Shown: piece after piece, positions 34,090-42,885 of the stretch | Numbering within the stretch: position 1 is the stretch's first letter | How the letters are laid out: each line of letters starts with the position of its first letter | DNA from: Paraeggerthella hominis | Lineage (GTDB): Bacteria; Actinomycetota; Coriobacteriia; Coriobacteriales; Eggerthellaceae | Direction of reading: 5' to 3' | Length of the DNA stretch: 64,000 bases | Assembly (NCBI RefSeq): GCF_021044775.1 | Contig: NZ_JAJNOQ010000001.1 | Coordinates: 372,001 to 436,000, forward strand | Translations under genes and position numbers: made by a program | The notes under the pieces: generated by a model | The model's input: only the letters and a program-made list of their open reading frames with translations | What the model was told of the DNA's origin: nothing | Database searches by the model: none

Positions 34090-34775
34090 GAGCGTCCTCT
34101 TTCATCAGCTGCTTCCGAAGAACCCGAAGGCGCAGCGGCGCCCGCAGGAGCCTTCCCCGCCGCGCCGTAGCGCCGCAGGAACGACGCCAGGAGCGCGCTC
34201 ACCTTCGGTTTCGCTTCGTCCCAGGTCATGCCAGCATGCAGCATGAGAAACACCGGGCCTTGAAACTCCAGTGCCATCCGTGCGGCGTCGTCGCGCAGCA
34301 GGGTCCCCGTTGCCATTCCATGTTCGAAAGCCGACCGCTGCAAGGCAAGCGGGCGCTCGATGAACACAAGGCGGTACGCCTGCGCAGCGTCCTCGCTCTC
34401 GAACTGGCTGATAACGAGCAGGCGACGCAGCTGCCGCAGCGAAGCATCTTCGAAAAACGGCCTGACGGATTCATGCACCTGCCTCTCAAGCGCACGGGGA
34501 TCGGACGGGTCGTATTCCCGCGGGTCGTCCCCGACGTCGAACAGGACGCCCTTCGGCTGGAACATCGCGCGCAAACGGTCGAGCTCGCGCGCGATGATCG
34601 CGTCGAACAGGGCTTGCTTTCCAGGAAAATGGTTGTACAGCGACGCGTCCTTGATGCCCGCGGCCGCCGCGATGTCCCGAACGGAAACCGCATGGAACCC
34701 GCGATCGGCGAAAAGCCCGAACGCCTCGTCGAGTATCCGGTCGCGCGTCGGCGCGCCCCGCTTGCCTTCCGGCAT
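34086..34775 (-). CDS. TetR family transcriptional regulator
   Basis: 229 aa. The N-terminal helix-turn-helix is canonical (TRDRILDEAFGLFADRGFHA, then VSVRDIAAAAGIKDASLYNH). The C-terminal ligand domain is helical, with a variable Ala/Gly/Ser-rich tail. A perfect 18-bp inverted repeat overlapping the promoter lies 16 bp upstream, so autorepression with control of the coupled flavodoxin gene is expected. The ligand is unknown. Confidence 0.92.
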   Translation of the reverse strand: MPEGKRGAPTRDRILDEAFGLFADRGFHAVSVRDIAAAAGIKDASLYNHFPGKQALFDAIIARELDRLRAMFQPKGVLFDVGDDPREYDPSDPRALERQVHESVRPFFEDASLRQLRRLLVISQFESEDAAQAYRLVFIERPLALQRSAFEHGMATGTLLRDDAARMALEFQGPVFLMLHAGMTWDEAKPKVSALLASFLRRYGAAGKAPAGAAAPSGSSEAADERGRS

Positions 34776-34791
34776 GATGATCTCCCCTCAA

Positions 34792-34839
34792 GTAAAACTA
34801 GCACTTGCTAGTATAATACCAAGCAAGTGCTAGTTTTAC
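34792..34839 (-). promoter_or_regulatory. TetR operator and promoter, perfect 18-bp inverted repeat
   Basis: GTAAAACTAGCACTTGCT (34792-34809) and its exact reverse complement (34822-34839) flank a 12-bp centre. On the minus strand TTGTAA, a 17-bp spacer and TATTAT lie inside the repeat, giving the tetR promoter. On the plus strand TATAAT (34812-34817) is present with only a poor -35. Each half also contains ACTAGCA..TGCTAGT-like half-sites, so two dimers could bind. Confidence 0.85.
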
Positions 34840-34949
34840 AAGAAGACGGATTGGATGAAGCGGCAGAGGGGTGCAGCCGTCGGGACCGATCCGCACGCCG
34901 ACCCCAGAACCGCGCCCTTTCCGCGCCAAGCCGAACGGCGCATGGGCGC

Positions 34950-35372
34950 CTACGATTCCAAAGCCTCCCGAAGCATGTCCGCAAGCACTTCGGCATGGGA
35001 GCGGCGCTTGCGCGTAGCCGTGCCGACAAGCGCAACCGATTCGAAATCGCCGTACCGCTCGAAGAACCGCGCGACCGCCGCACGCTTTTCCATGTCGGCT
35101 CGATAGGCGCTCGCGTAAGCTTCCCACCCTATGTTGCCGTTGAGGTAGCGCTCGAGCATAGTGGGAGCCGGAGCGAACAGCTTGTCGTGCGCATACTGCG
35201 CATGCGCCACTTTGTCAGCAAAAAACGCCAGGTCATCGCGTTTAGTGAAACCGGAAAGCTGGTTCGTGTTCTTCAGGCGCGTATCAAGCAGCATATCGAC
35301 CCGCCAGTCGGCCAAACGACCGAAAAAATCCTCTGCCGAAGTTTCGTACGCGCTGATCGTGTGTATAAGCAT
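34950..35372 (-). CDS. DUF488 family protein
   Basis: The product is 140 aa. Start ATG 35372 (MLIHTISAYETSAEDFFGRL) has GAAGGAG about 10 nt upstream; the longer frame is Arg-rich and unconserved. The family core DTRLKNTNQLSGFTKRDDLA is clear, as are LAPAPTMLERYLNG-type features later on. DUF488 proteins are small, soluble and of unknown function. Separate from the tetR pair and from the protease gene. Confidence 0.85.
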   Translation of the reverse strand: MLIHTISAYETSAEDFFGRLADWRVDMLLDTRLKNTNQLSGFTKRDDLAFFADKVAHAQYAHDKLFAPAPTMLERYLNGNIGWEAYASAYRADMEKRAAVARFFERYGDFESVALVGTATRKRRSHAEVLADMLREALES

Positions 35373-35532
35373 AGACGTGCATCTCCTTCTAACCGCGCAG
35401 CGCGCGATCCTACCGTTTCTCGAAAACGATAGCGCGCATGCTTGCGCGCAGGAGAAGCACCGGGCGACCGTCACCGAATCGAAGATGCCGCGTTGACGCG
35501 CCGCCACCCCGCAGCGATGCGCAGAACGAACG

Positions 35533-36084
35533 CTAGCGGAGCGTCTTCGGAGAAAGCGGCGAGCCCAAGCGCGCAAGCTCCCCCGCCACGGTATCGACCA
35601 GAAGCGGCAGGGCCGCATGCACGCGCGGCGTCAGCCCGATGGTCACCACGGCGGGCGAGGCGTTCTCCACCTGCATGCCCAAGCACAGGCCTTCCGCCCG
35701 GTATCCCAGAAGCGCAGCGGAATCGAACAGGTCGATCAGCTTGAGGTCGTGCAGCGATGCGCTGGCTCCGCTTCGGCGCGCCATGGCATCGGGTTCGAAG
35801 CGAAACACCGTGCCCGGCTCGGCATCGGTGCCGTCCACGGCGTCCACCGTGATGATCATGTCGAACGCGCGAACGGAATCGAGCATGTCAAGGCTGAGGC
35901 ACCCCAAATCGAACAGCTGCACGTTCTGGGGAATCTCGTAGCGCTCGATCAGCTCCTCGTATACGGCAGGCCCCACGCCGTCGTCGAGCATGAGCTTGTT
36001 GCCCACGCACAGAACCGCGATGGAACGTAAAGCGCGGGCGTCGTCGCAGCCCTTCGCAGCATCATCCGCTATCACAGCCGTCAC
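35533..36084 (-). CDS. Hydrogenase maturation protease
   Basis: An endopeptidase of the HyaD/HybD/HycI type that trims the C-terminal extension of the hydrogenase large subunit after nickel insertion. The product is 183 aa from GTG 36084, which overlaps the upstream gene's stop by 4 nt. GTG 36075, 8 nt after AGGGG, is an equally plausible start. The core reads AVLCVGNKLMLDDGVGPAVY, then FDLGCLSLDML, IITVDAVDGTDAEPGTVF and SLHDLKLIDLF, giving the acidic and His nickel-sensing residues. The expected target is the large subunit encoded at 37985-39631. Confidence 0.85.
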   Translation of the reverse strand: MTAVIADDAAKGCDDARALRSIAVLCVGNKLMLDDGVGPAVYEELIERYEIPQNVQLFDLGCLSLDMLDSVRAFDMIITVDAVDGTDAEPGTVFRFEPDAMARRSGASASLHDLKLIDLFDSAALLGYRAEGLCLGMQVENASPAVVTIGLTPRVHAALPLLVDTVAGELARLGSPLSPKTLR

Positions 36085-36509
36085 GCCCCTATCGTCGGAC
36101 GCACGACCAGGTTGTAGTACGTCGCCGCAGCCAGCATGCACAGCCCAATGATCACGCTCGCAACAGCCCAAACGCGCTCGCGCTTCAAGTACGCTTCCTT
36201 GTCGACGCCCCGTTTGGCCGCCCGATGCGCAGCGAACGGCTGGGCCACGATGGAAAACGCCACCGTCCCGGCCGTCAACGTCAGCAGCACCAGAAGCGCA
36301 ACGCCGATGGCCAAGGGCGTGCGCTGCGCGAACGCCGCATAGAACGTGTTGTCCGCGAACAGCCAGAGGGGGTAGAACAGGATAGTGGCCCACATGCCGT
36401 GCGCCGGCCCCCAGATGGGAGGAAGGAACAACGCGCCCACGTTGACGCGGGGCACGCCTTCCAAGAACTTCTCTTCTTGCGCGATTTGCTCTTCGGTTAA
36501 TTCAGCCAC
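36081..36509 (-). CDS. Three-helix membrane protein of unknown function
   Basis: The product is 142 aa. Start GTG 36509 follows AAAGGATA. After a polar start containing LTEEQIAQEEKFLEGVPRVN it has the motif LPPIWGPAHGMWATILFYPL, then helices at about 32-52, 63-88 and 112-134. The gene overlaps the maturation protease gene by 4 nt, so the two are translationally coupled. That suggests, but does not prove, a link to the hydrogenase. I do not recognise a functional family. Confidence 0.7.
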   Translation of the reverse strand: MAELTEEQIAQEEKFLEGVPRVNVGALFLPPIWGPAHGMWATILFYPLWLFADNTFYAAFAQRTPLAIGVALLVLLTLTAGTVAFSIVAQPFAAHRAAKRGVDKEAYLKRERVWAVASVIIGLCMLAAATYYNLVVRPTIGA

Positions 36510-36606
36510 AGTTCGGTATCCTTTTCGAAACCTTGATGATTCCCTGCCATTATAGTCTAGGAAGCACCCTTCTACGGGAGGGTCCGGCAAAGCGGAAGGA
36601 GAGCAC

Positions 36607-37164
36607 ATGAACGTACTTGCCATCGTAGGGTCGAGACGCGTGGGCAGCTACAATCTCCAAGTTGCGCAGGCGGCGGGCGAACTGCTGAAACAGCGACGCC
36701 CCGACGTAACGTTCACTATTCTGAACTGGGACGACGTCCCCTTTATGAACGAAGACTCCGAGCACCCCGAGCCTCCTGCCATCGCTCGCGTACGGCAAGC
36801 CGTTCGCGACGCCGACGGCGTGTGGCTGTTCAGCCCCGAATACAACCACGCTATTCCCGGGCCGCTCAAAAACCTCCTCGATTGGCTCTCACGGCCGGTC
36901 AGCGCAACGGAAGGGCCGGTCATCGTAGGCAAGCCCGTAGCCCTTTCAGGAGCCAGCATCGGCATGAGCGGCGCCGAGCATGCGCAAGAGCAGCTTGCCG
37001 GCATGCTGAACTACCTCAACGCGCGCGTCATGAACAAGCCCCGCCTCTGCATACCGCACGTTGGCTCGCAAGCCCAAGACGGCGTCCTCAAGCTGGACGC
37101 GTCCGCTCCTTACCTGGAACGACAGGCAGACGCCTTCGTCCGCTTCATCGAAGCCGCGCGGTAA
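36607..37164 (+). CDS. NADPH-dependent FMN reductase (flavodoxin-like fold)
   Basis: 185 aa with GGAAGGAG upstream. The flavin phosphate loop is IVGSRRVGSYNLQVA and the second conserved segment is WLFSPEYNHAIPGPLKNLLD followed by WLSRP, the classic SPEYN..IPG.LKN.LDW.S signature of this family. It reduces FMN or quinone-like compounds with NAD(P)H. It is divergent from the small membrane protein gene and converges on the hydrogenase operon. Confidence 0.92.
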   Translation: MNVLAIVGSRRVGSYNLQVAQAAGELLKQRRPDVTFTILNWDDVPFMNEDSEHPEPPAIARVRQAVRDADGVWLFSPEYNHAIPGPLKNLLDWLSRPVSATEGPVIVGKPVALSGASIGMSGAEHAQEQLAGMLNYLNARVMNKPRLCIPHVGSQAQDGVLKLDASAPYLERQADAFVRFIEAAR

Positions 37165-37213
37165 GCGCAAGCACAAGGACGAGCACGCACACGCGAGAAG
37201 CCCGCCACCGATG

Positions 37214-37252
37214 AAAAAACCGGGCCGGACCCCTCGAGGGATCCGGCCCGGT
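37214..37252 (-). terminator. Terminator of the hydrogenase operon
   Basis: A strong stem with 11 outer base pairs, ACCGGGCCGGA/TCCGGCCCGGT (37219-37229 with 37242-37252), plus inner pairs. It is followed on the minus strand by a U-run from A-tract 37214-37219. It may also serve the convergent FMN reductase gene. Confidence 0.85.
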
Positions 37253-37284
37253 TCGTACGTCATACCGCTTTCGACAAAGAGCGC

Positions 37285-37983
37285 TTACGCCTTCTCTTTG
37301 TGATGCAGGTCGTCCTCGCCCACGATCGTGTGCTTCTCGGGATCGTAGACCAAGCCGCCGTGCTCTTTCCAGAAGAACATGAGCAGCGTCGGGGAAATAC
37401 CCTCGATGTTGGCCAGGTACATGTGGATGAGCATGAAGCAGATGAAGATGTACATCATGAAGTAGTGGATGATGCGCATCGACATGAGGCCGCCCACCAG
37501 GTCGGTGCCAGCCGCGAAGAACCCGAGGTTCATCGTAGGAGCCCACAGGGCAAGGCCCGTGTAGAACATGACGATGATAAGGATCGGGATCATCAGGTAG
37601 CTGATCTTCTGCGGCACGCCCAGCTTGGCGCCCAGCGGATGGTCCTTCTTCAGGAACAGGTAGTACTTGATCCACGCGCCCAGCTGGTGACGGTTGTCAG
37701 CCTGCGGCAGCCACGTCTTGTAGTCCGTAACCTGATAGCGCGTACCGCCGTCCGGAGCGGACTTGACGAAGAACGCCATCAGCACGCGCACGATGCAGTT
37801 GATGAACAGCACGAAGCCGCAGAACACATGCACGCCGCGGGCAATGCCCATGAAGAGCGGCCAGAACGGGAAGTGGATAGCGAAGCCGGTGACGATCAAC
37901 AGGACCATCGCAACCAGGTTGATCCAGTGCGTGATGACGAAGGGCATCGGATGCGCTTCGCGATAATGTGCCAAGTGCGCCAT
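37285..37983 (-). CDS. [NiFe] hydrogenase cytochrome b subunit
   Basis: 232 aa with four main helices: about 17-35, 48-72, 128-150 and 175-200. They carry several His candidates for haem ligation (VITHWINL, GVHVFCGF, MRIIHYFMMY, LIHMYLANIEG). HyaC/HydC-type proteins anchor the periplasmic hydrogenase dimer and pass electrons to menaquinone. The gene lies 1 bp after the large subunit gene, which marks it as the third gene of the operon, before a strong terminator. Confidence 0.9.
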   Translation of the reverse strand: MAHLAHYREAHPMPFVITHWINLVAMVLLIVTGFAIHFPFWPLFMGIARGVHVFCGFVLFINCIVRVLMAFFVKSAPDGGTRYQVTDYKTWLPQADNRHQLGAWIKYYLFLKKDHPLGAKLGVPQKISYLMIPILIIVMFYTGLALWAPTMNLGFFAAGTDLVGGLMSMRIIHYFMMYIFICFMLIHMYLANIEGISPTLLMFFWKEHGGLVYDPEKHTIVGEDDLHHKEKA

Positions 37984-37984
37984 G

Positions 37985-39631
37985 TTACTTCACCCCCCAC
38001 GGGCTCGTGACGGTTTCGAAGCTCTTGCCCGTGGCCGGCTCGGTGACGTGCACCGCGCATGCCGTGCAGGGGTCGAAGCTGTGAACCGTGCGCAAAGCGT
38101 TGATCGGCTTCTCCACATCGCCCACGGGCACGCCGATAAGCGCCTGCTCCAGCGGGCCCTTCTCGCCGTTGCCGTTCATGGGAGCCAGGTTCCACGTGGA
38201 CGGGATGATGATCTGGTAACCATCGATCTTGCCGTCTTTGACGGTCTCGCTGTGATAGAGCGCGCCGCGCGGAGCCTCCCAGAAGCCCGAGCCGGCGCCG
38301 GTGATGGTGGCGGGCTCGCGGAAGTACTCGCTGTCGCCGCTCTTGACGGCCTCGACCAGCTCGTCGGTCCATTCCTTCATGAGGCCGGCGATGTAGAGCG
38401 TCTCGATCTGACGAACGGCGGTACGGCCGAGCGTGGACTGGGCAACGCCGATCTGGCCGGGAGCGCCCAGCGCTTCGAGCAGACCGTCGACGTGCTCCTT
38501 GACGAACGGCACGTTGCGCTTGTACGCAGCCAAGATACGGGAAAGTCCGCCGGCCTCGTAAGCCTTGCCGTCGTACGCGGGGCACTTGACCCACGTGTAG
38601 CGGTCGTTCACGTCGTAGGACGTGTACTCCGGCTCCGTAACGAAGTACGGAGACGTCATGGTCGCGTCGCCCTTGTACCAGGAGCGGCCCATGTACTCGG
38701 TGATGAGGTTTTCCTGCACGTCGGACAGGTTGAGCTTGTCGTCGACGACGCCCATGGGCAGATAGCGATCCGCCATCTCCATGCTCTTGTTCTCGAACAC
38801 GCCCCAAGCGATGTAGCGACCGCAGCCCTTGCCCCAGGTGAGCGCATCCATGTAGTACGGAGCGATAGCCAAGGTGTCCGGGATCATGGTGGTGGCAACC
38901 CAGGTGTAGATCTCGTCGACGAGGCCCTTGAGGTCGTCGAGCTTCTGATCGGTGGGCACGAATGCGGTGCCGCCGGGGATGATCGTCATGACGTGCGGCA
39001 TCTTGCCGCCCAGCAAAGCGGAAACCTGCGAAGCCTTCGCCTGCATGGTCAGCGCCTCAAGATAATGGGCGGTGCAGATGAGGTCGAGCTCGGGCGGCAG
39101 CTGATAGGCGGTGCCGTCCTCGGCGTCGAACCAGTTGCCCGAGAAGATGGACAGCTGGCCGTTGTCGGCGAAGTTCGTCAGGCGCTCCTTCAACACGTTG
39201 AAGTCGCTGTTGATGGACGTGCCGGCAGCCTGCGCCAAATCGTACGCGTCGGCCGCATCGGCCTTGAGCGCGTTGAGCGGGTTCACGTAGTCGAGCGCAG
39301 CCAGGTTGTAGAACCACAGGATGTGGCTGCGCAGGAACTGCGCGCCCTCGATCAGGTTGCGGATGATGCGCGCATTGTTCGAGATTTTGATGCCGTAAGC
39401 CTTTTCGGCGGCAATGGCGGACGCGTGAGCGTGCGACACCGGGCACACGCCGCAGATGCGCTGCACGATCTGCGCCGCATCTTCGGGCGTGCGATCCTGC
39501 ACGACGAGCTCCATACCGCGGAAGCAGCCGCCGGACACCCAGGCGTCGGAGACCTTGCCGTTCTCGACTTCCATCTCGATGCGGAGATGGCCCTCGATAC
39601 GGGTGACCGGGTCGATGACTGAACGGGTCAT
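37985..39631 (-). CDS. [NiFe] hydrogenase large subunit
   Basis: 548 aa. Both nickel-binding motifs are intact: RICGVCPVSHAHAS (Cys60, Cys63) and DPCTACAVH (Cys522, Cys525). The 20 residues after His528 (VTEPATGKSFETVTSPWGVK) are the extension expected to be cut off by the maturation protease. The start MTRSVIDPVTRIEGHLRIEM is conserved. It oxidises H2 as partner of the Tat-exported small subunit. The layout small-large-cytochrome b is that of group 1 membrane-bound uptake hydrogenases. Confidence 0.96.
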   Translation of the reverse strand: MTRSVIDPVTRIEGHLRIEMEVENGKVSDAWVSGGCFRGMELVVQDRTPEDAAQIVQRICGVCPVSHAHASAIAAEKAYGIKISNNARIIRNLIEGAQFLRSHILWFYNLAALDYVNPLNALKADAADAYDLAQAAGTSINSDFNVLKERLTNFADNGQLSIFSGNWFDAEDGTAYQLPPELDLICTAHYLEALTMQAKASQVSALLGGKMPHVMTIIPGGTAFVPTDQKLDDLKGLVDEIYTWVATTMIPDTLAIAPYYMDALTWGKGCGRYIAWGVFENKSMEMADRYLPMGVVDDKLNLSDVQENLITEYMGRSWYKGDATMTSPYFVTEPEYTSYDVNDRYTWVKCPAYDGKAYEAGGLSRILAAYKRNVPFVKEHVDGLLEALGAPGQIGVAQSTLGRTAVRQIETLYIAGLMKEWTDELVEAVKSGDSEYFREPATITGAGSGFWEAPRGALYHSETVKDGKIDGYQIIIPSTWNLAPMNGNGEKGPLEQALIGVPVGDVEKPINALRTVHSFDPCTACAVHVTEPATGKSFETVTSPWGVK

Positions 39632-39637
39632 GTAGGC

Positions 39638-40849
39638 TTACCTCCCTTCCTTATCGTCGTACTTGCCGATGGACTTGTCGGGGTGCTTGGCATCCCAAGC
39701 GCGCACCTTCTCGAAGTCCGCACCGCCGTCCATGCGTCCGGACAGCTTCATGCCGAAGCCGTGCACGACCAGGGCGCCTGCCAGGAAGCAGGTGATGCCC
39801 AAAGCGATGGTGCCGGGCTGGACCATCCAGTCGCCGATGCGCAGGTCGCGATGGCGCTTGTAGAACGGGGTGTTGACCTCGACCCAGTTCTGGCCCGGAT
39901 CGTTGGGGTTGGCCTCGCAGCATCCGATGCAGGGAGAACCGGCCTGGACGCACCAGCTGCGACGGTCGTTCCACAGCACGACGCCGCAGTTGGACTTCGT
40001 CTGGGGACCACGGCATCCCAGCGGGTACAGGCAGTAGCCCATGGCTTCTTCCTTGGAACCGAACTGGTACACGAACTCGCCGTTCTCGAAATGGCCGCGA
40101 CGCTCGCAGTTGTCGTGAATGGTCTGGCCGAAGATGCCGACGGGCTTGTTCTGGCTGTCAAGCGCGGGCAGCGTGTTGTCCATGAGGACGACGTCCACCA
40201 AAACCGACACGAGCCACTCGGGGTTGGCCGGGCAGCCGGGGATGTTTACCACCGGAACGTTGATGCCGGCCTTCTCCAGATACTGCTGAACGCCCAAGGC
40301 GCCCGCGGAATTGGGATGCGCGCCCATCCAGCCGCCGTTGACCGCGCAAGATCCCAGCGCGATGACCGCGTTGGCGTTCGCGGCAGCCTCCTCCAGATGA
40401 TGCGTGCCCGGAGCATCGGCGACGCGCAGAGCCTGGCCGCCCCATCCCTCCAGCACAGCTCCCTCGTAGATAAGGATGTAGTTGCCAGCTTCGATCGTCT
40501 GCGCCTTCGCCTCTTCGACGGAATGACCGGCAGCGGCCGAAAGCGTCTCGGAATAGTTGAGCGAGATCATCTCGAGCACGATCGTAGCCGCGCTCGGCGT
40601 CTCAACTTGGGCGAACGACTCAGTACAACCCGTGCACGACGCGCCTTCAATCCAAATGACCGGGTACAACTTACCCTTCGTTGCGCCGATCACGGATTTT
40701 TCGAGAGCCTGCGCTATCTTCGGAGCAGCCAGTTCGGACAGCCCGGCGGCAACTGCGACCGCGCCGCAAAGCTTCATGAAATCGCGGCGGCTTACTCCTC
40801 GAGCCGCCAGCATATCCTGAAACTCAGATACGGTGGCCTCTTTTCCCAT
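39638..40849 (-). CDS. [NiFe] hydrogenase small subunit (Tat-exported)
   Basis: The product is 403 aa. Start ATG 40849 is 7 nt after GAGGAGG; the GTG two codons upstream is too close. The twin-arginine signal SRRDFMK (residues 20-26) is followed by a hydrophobic region. The proximal cluster motif EGASCTGC has Cys72 and Cys75, and later Cys residues (PGCPANPEW, GCRGPQTKSNCG, CIGCCEANPNDPG) complete the relay. A C-terminal helix (LGITCFLAGALVVHGFG) anchors it in the membrane. First gene of the operon. Confidence 0.96.
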   Translation of the reverse strand: MGKEATVSEFQDMLAARGVSRRDFMKLCGAVAVAAGLSELAAPKIAQALEKSVIGATKGKLYPVIWIEGASCTGCTESFAQVETPSAATIVLEMISLNYSETLSAAAGHSVEEAKAQTIEAGNYILIYEGAVLEGWGGQALRVADAPGTHHLEEAAANANAVIALGSCAVNGGWMGAHPNSAGALGVQQYLEKAGINVPVVNIPGCPANPEWLVSVLVDVVLMDNTLPALDSQNKPVGIFGQTIHDNCERRGHFENGEFVYQFGSKEEAMGYCLYPLGCRGPQTKSNCGVVLWNDRRSWCVQAGSPCIGCCEANPNDPGQNWVEVNTPFYKRHRDLRIGDWMVQPGTIALGITCFLAGALVVHGFGMKLSGRMDGGADFEKVRAWDAKHPDKSIGKYDDKEGR

Positions 40850-41209
40850 GTGCACACCTCCTCAGGTGCTTCTCGTCTTGCTTACCTGCTTATGCATTCT
40901 CCACGACGGTTATGCAAAAATGGAGAAAAGGTGCGCGAGCGCAACGTTTAACCCGCAAATGGCGCGAAAGTGTTACCGCCGTCCGAAGCCGTAACAAACA
41001 GTATTCACCATTTCGGCTCATGCTTGCATTTTGATGCAGCATTTGCCGGGTTTCGCCCCCCGCTATGCAAACAGTCCGACGCAAGAAACCAGCCGTAAAT
41101 CGACGCAAGCGACCGTTCGGTTTCTTGTCGTGCACCACTTCTCCCGTCGCAAAACGGGTATGATAGCACACGATATGCAATGAGAGCCTGAGAACTAGAA
41201 GGATTCAAT
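40850..41209. other. Divergent regulatory gap, hydrogenase operon and pheA
   Basis: 360 bp hold the start signals for both operons. It has a lower GC content than its surroundings, a small palindrome TGCAT-TTTG-ATGCA (about 41028-41041), a CCCGT/ACGGG hairpin near 41145-41160 and a TATGAT hexamer near 41160 ahead of pheA. I could not assign a convincing -35 for either direction and see no gene. Confidence 0.5.
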
Positions 41210-42061
41210 ATGACGCTGACAGAAGCTTCTTTCGCCTACCTGGGACCCGCCGGAACGTACAGCGACGAGGCCGCGCGGTCCTTTGCCGCGCGCCTGGGAA
41301 TCGACGAGCCGAACCTGGTGGAATGCCCGTCTTTCAGCGAGGTGTTCGACTGCGTGGATCGCGGCCGCTGCACCTACGGCGTCGTAGCCATGGAAAACGC
41401 CCTCGAAGGTCCGGTGACGGCCACGCTCGACAACTTCGCGTTTCGCAGCTCGGCCACGATCCTCGGCGAAGAAGTGCTCGACATCCACCACTGCTTGCTG
41501 GTGCATCCCGAAAGCGACCTTGCGCGCATCAAGACGGTTGCCTCGCATCCGCAAGGCCTCGCGCAATGCCGACGCTACCTGAACGAGCAGCTTCCGGGGC
41601 GCGCCACCATCACCACGTCCTCCACCGCGGAGAGCGCGCGCCTAGCCGCATCCGATCCCGAAGTGGCCGGCATCGGCAACTCGTTCGCCGCACAGCTGTA
41701 CGGAGCGCGCGTGGCCGAGGCGGGCATCGAGGACCACTACGGCAACCAAACCTCGTTCGCGCTCATCGGCCGCCAGGGGCATCCGCCGGTTTTCGAGGGA
41801 GAGCGCTTCAAGACCTCGCTCGCGCTGTTTCTGCAAGCGGACAAGGCGGGCGCGCTGCTCATGATCCTGTCCGAGTTCGCCTACGCGGGCATCAACCTAA
41901 CCAAGATCCAGTCCCGGCCCACCAAACAGGCGCTTGGCGAGTACATGTTCTTCGTGGACCTGGAAGGCAGCGTGAACGACCTGCCCGTGCAAACCGCGCT
42001 CAACTGCCTGCGCCTCAAGCTGCGCGAAGTGAAGGTGCTCGGCAGCTACCCGATCGGATAG
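41210..42061 (+). CDS. pheA: Prephenate dehydratase
   Basis: 283 aa with AGAAGGA upstream. It converts prephenate to phenylpyruvate in phenylalanine synthesis. The catalytic domain opens FAYLGPAGTYSDEAARSFAA and includes the conserved SHPQGLAQCRRYL and STAESARLA segments and GNQTSFALIG. A C-terminal ACT domain (KTSLALFLQADKAGALLMIL, then NLTKIQSRPTKQ) gives feedback control by phenylalanine. No chorismate mutase domain is fused. Monocistronic, followed by a repeat-like stem-loop. Confidence 0.95.
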   Translation: MTLTEASFAYLGPAGTYSDEAARSFAARLGIDEPNLVECPSFSEVFDCVDRGRCTYGVVAMENALEGPVTATLDNFAFRSSATILGEEVLDIHHCLLVHPESDLARIKTVASHPQGLAQCRRYLNEQLPGRATITTSSTAESARLAASDPEVAGIGNSFAAQLYGARVAEAGIEDHYGNQTSFALIGRQGHPPVFEGERFKTSLALFLQADKAGALLMILSEFAYAGINLTKIQSRPTKQALGEYMFFVDLEGSVNDLPVQTALNCLRLKLREVKVLGSYPIG

Positions 42062-42081
42062 CGCATCAACCTATGGGAACC

Positions 42082-42162
42082 GGGGCTGGGGAAGAGACCC
42101 GATCGCTCAGACAGTCCTCGCTTCGCTGCGGAACTCGCTTGGCGGACCTCTTCCCCAGCCCC
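42082..42162. repeat. REP-like long stem-loop between pheA and mntP
   Basis: GGGGCTGGGGAAGAG (42082-42096) and CTCTTCCCCAGCCCC (42148-42162) form a perfect 15-bp stem around a 51-nt loop that contains its own CGCTTCGCTGCG hairpin. It fills the gap between convergent genes. It may act as a terminator for both, although there is no U-run, and it looks like a dispersed palindromic repeat. Confidence 0.7.
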
Positions 42163-42236
42163 TCCGCCGATCGCGGCCATTCCACCGGGCAGCTCTTCGC
42201 TGGCCCGGGTTCTACCTGGAAGGTTCTCGGGAATCG

Positions 42237-42818
42237 TTAGAACGCCAGTACTCCCAGGTGCTCGAGCAGGATTTTCAGGCCGATGAGAATGAGGACCACG
42301 CCGCCTGCGATGGTGGCCGTTTTTTCGTAGCGCGCGCCGAAGCGGTGCCCAACGGCAACGCCGACAAGGGAAAGCGCGAACGTGGTCACGCCGATGACGA
42401 CCACCGAAGCCACGATATCAACGCGCAGAAACGCGAACGTGATGCCCACGGCCAAGGCGTCGATGCTGGTAGCCACCGCCATCATCGTTAGTTCGCGCAG
42501 GTCAAGCCGCCCGTCCACCGCGCAGGACAGCTGCTCGTCATCGTCGCCGTGAAACGAGTCCCACAGCATCTTCGCGCCGATGATCAGCAAAAGCCCGAAC
42601 GCGATCCAATGATCAACCGGCGTGATGAACTGCTCGAACTGGGTGCCCAACGCCCAGCCGATCAGAGGCATGAGCGCCTGGAACCCTCCGAAGAACAACG
42701 CGATCACCAACGCCTGACGCATGTTCAGGCGCTTCATGCACAGCCCCTTGCACACGGAAACCGCAAACGCGTCCATGGACAAACCTACGCCCACCAGCAG
42801 CAATTCGACAAAACCCAC
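42237..42818 (-). CDS. mntP: Manganese efflux pump MntP
   Basis: The product is 193 aa. Start GTG 42818 has AGAGGA upstream; codons before it read through a non-conserved leader. Six helices are arranged as two triplets. Both conserved Asp-containing motifs are present: GVGLSMDAFAVSVCKGL and MMAVATSIDALAVGITFAFL. It exports excess Mn2+. The yybP-ykoY manganese riboswitch directly upstream gives independent support and regulation. Confidence 0.95.
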   Translation of the reverse strand: MGFVELLLVGVGLSMDAFAVSVCKGLCMKRLNMRQALVIALFFGGFQALMPLIGWALGTQFEQFITPVDHWIAFGLLLIIGAKMLWDSFHGDDDEQLSCAVDGRLDLRELTMMAVATSIDALAVGITFAFLRVDIVASVVVIGVTTFALSLVGVAVGHRFGARYEKTATIAGGVVLILIGLKILLEHLGVLAF

Positions 42819-42885
42819 AGCGCAATCCTCTCGTCCGCCTTCGACCCCAGCAAACCCCGTGCGGCCTCTTCCCCGCATCAGGGCA

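Noticed and set aside
40850..41209. FNR- or Ni-responsive operator upstream of the hydrogenase operon
   Set aside because: The TGCAT/ATGCA palindrome does not match an FNR (TTGAT-N4-ATCAA) or NikR site, so I do not name a regulator.
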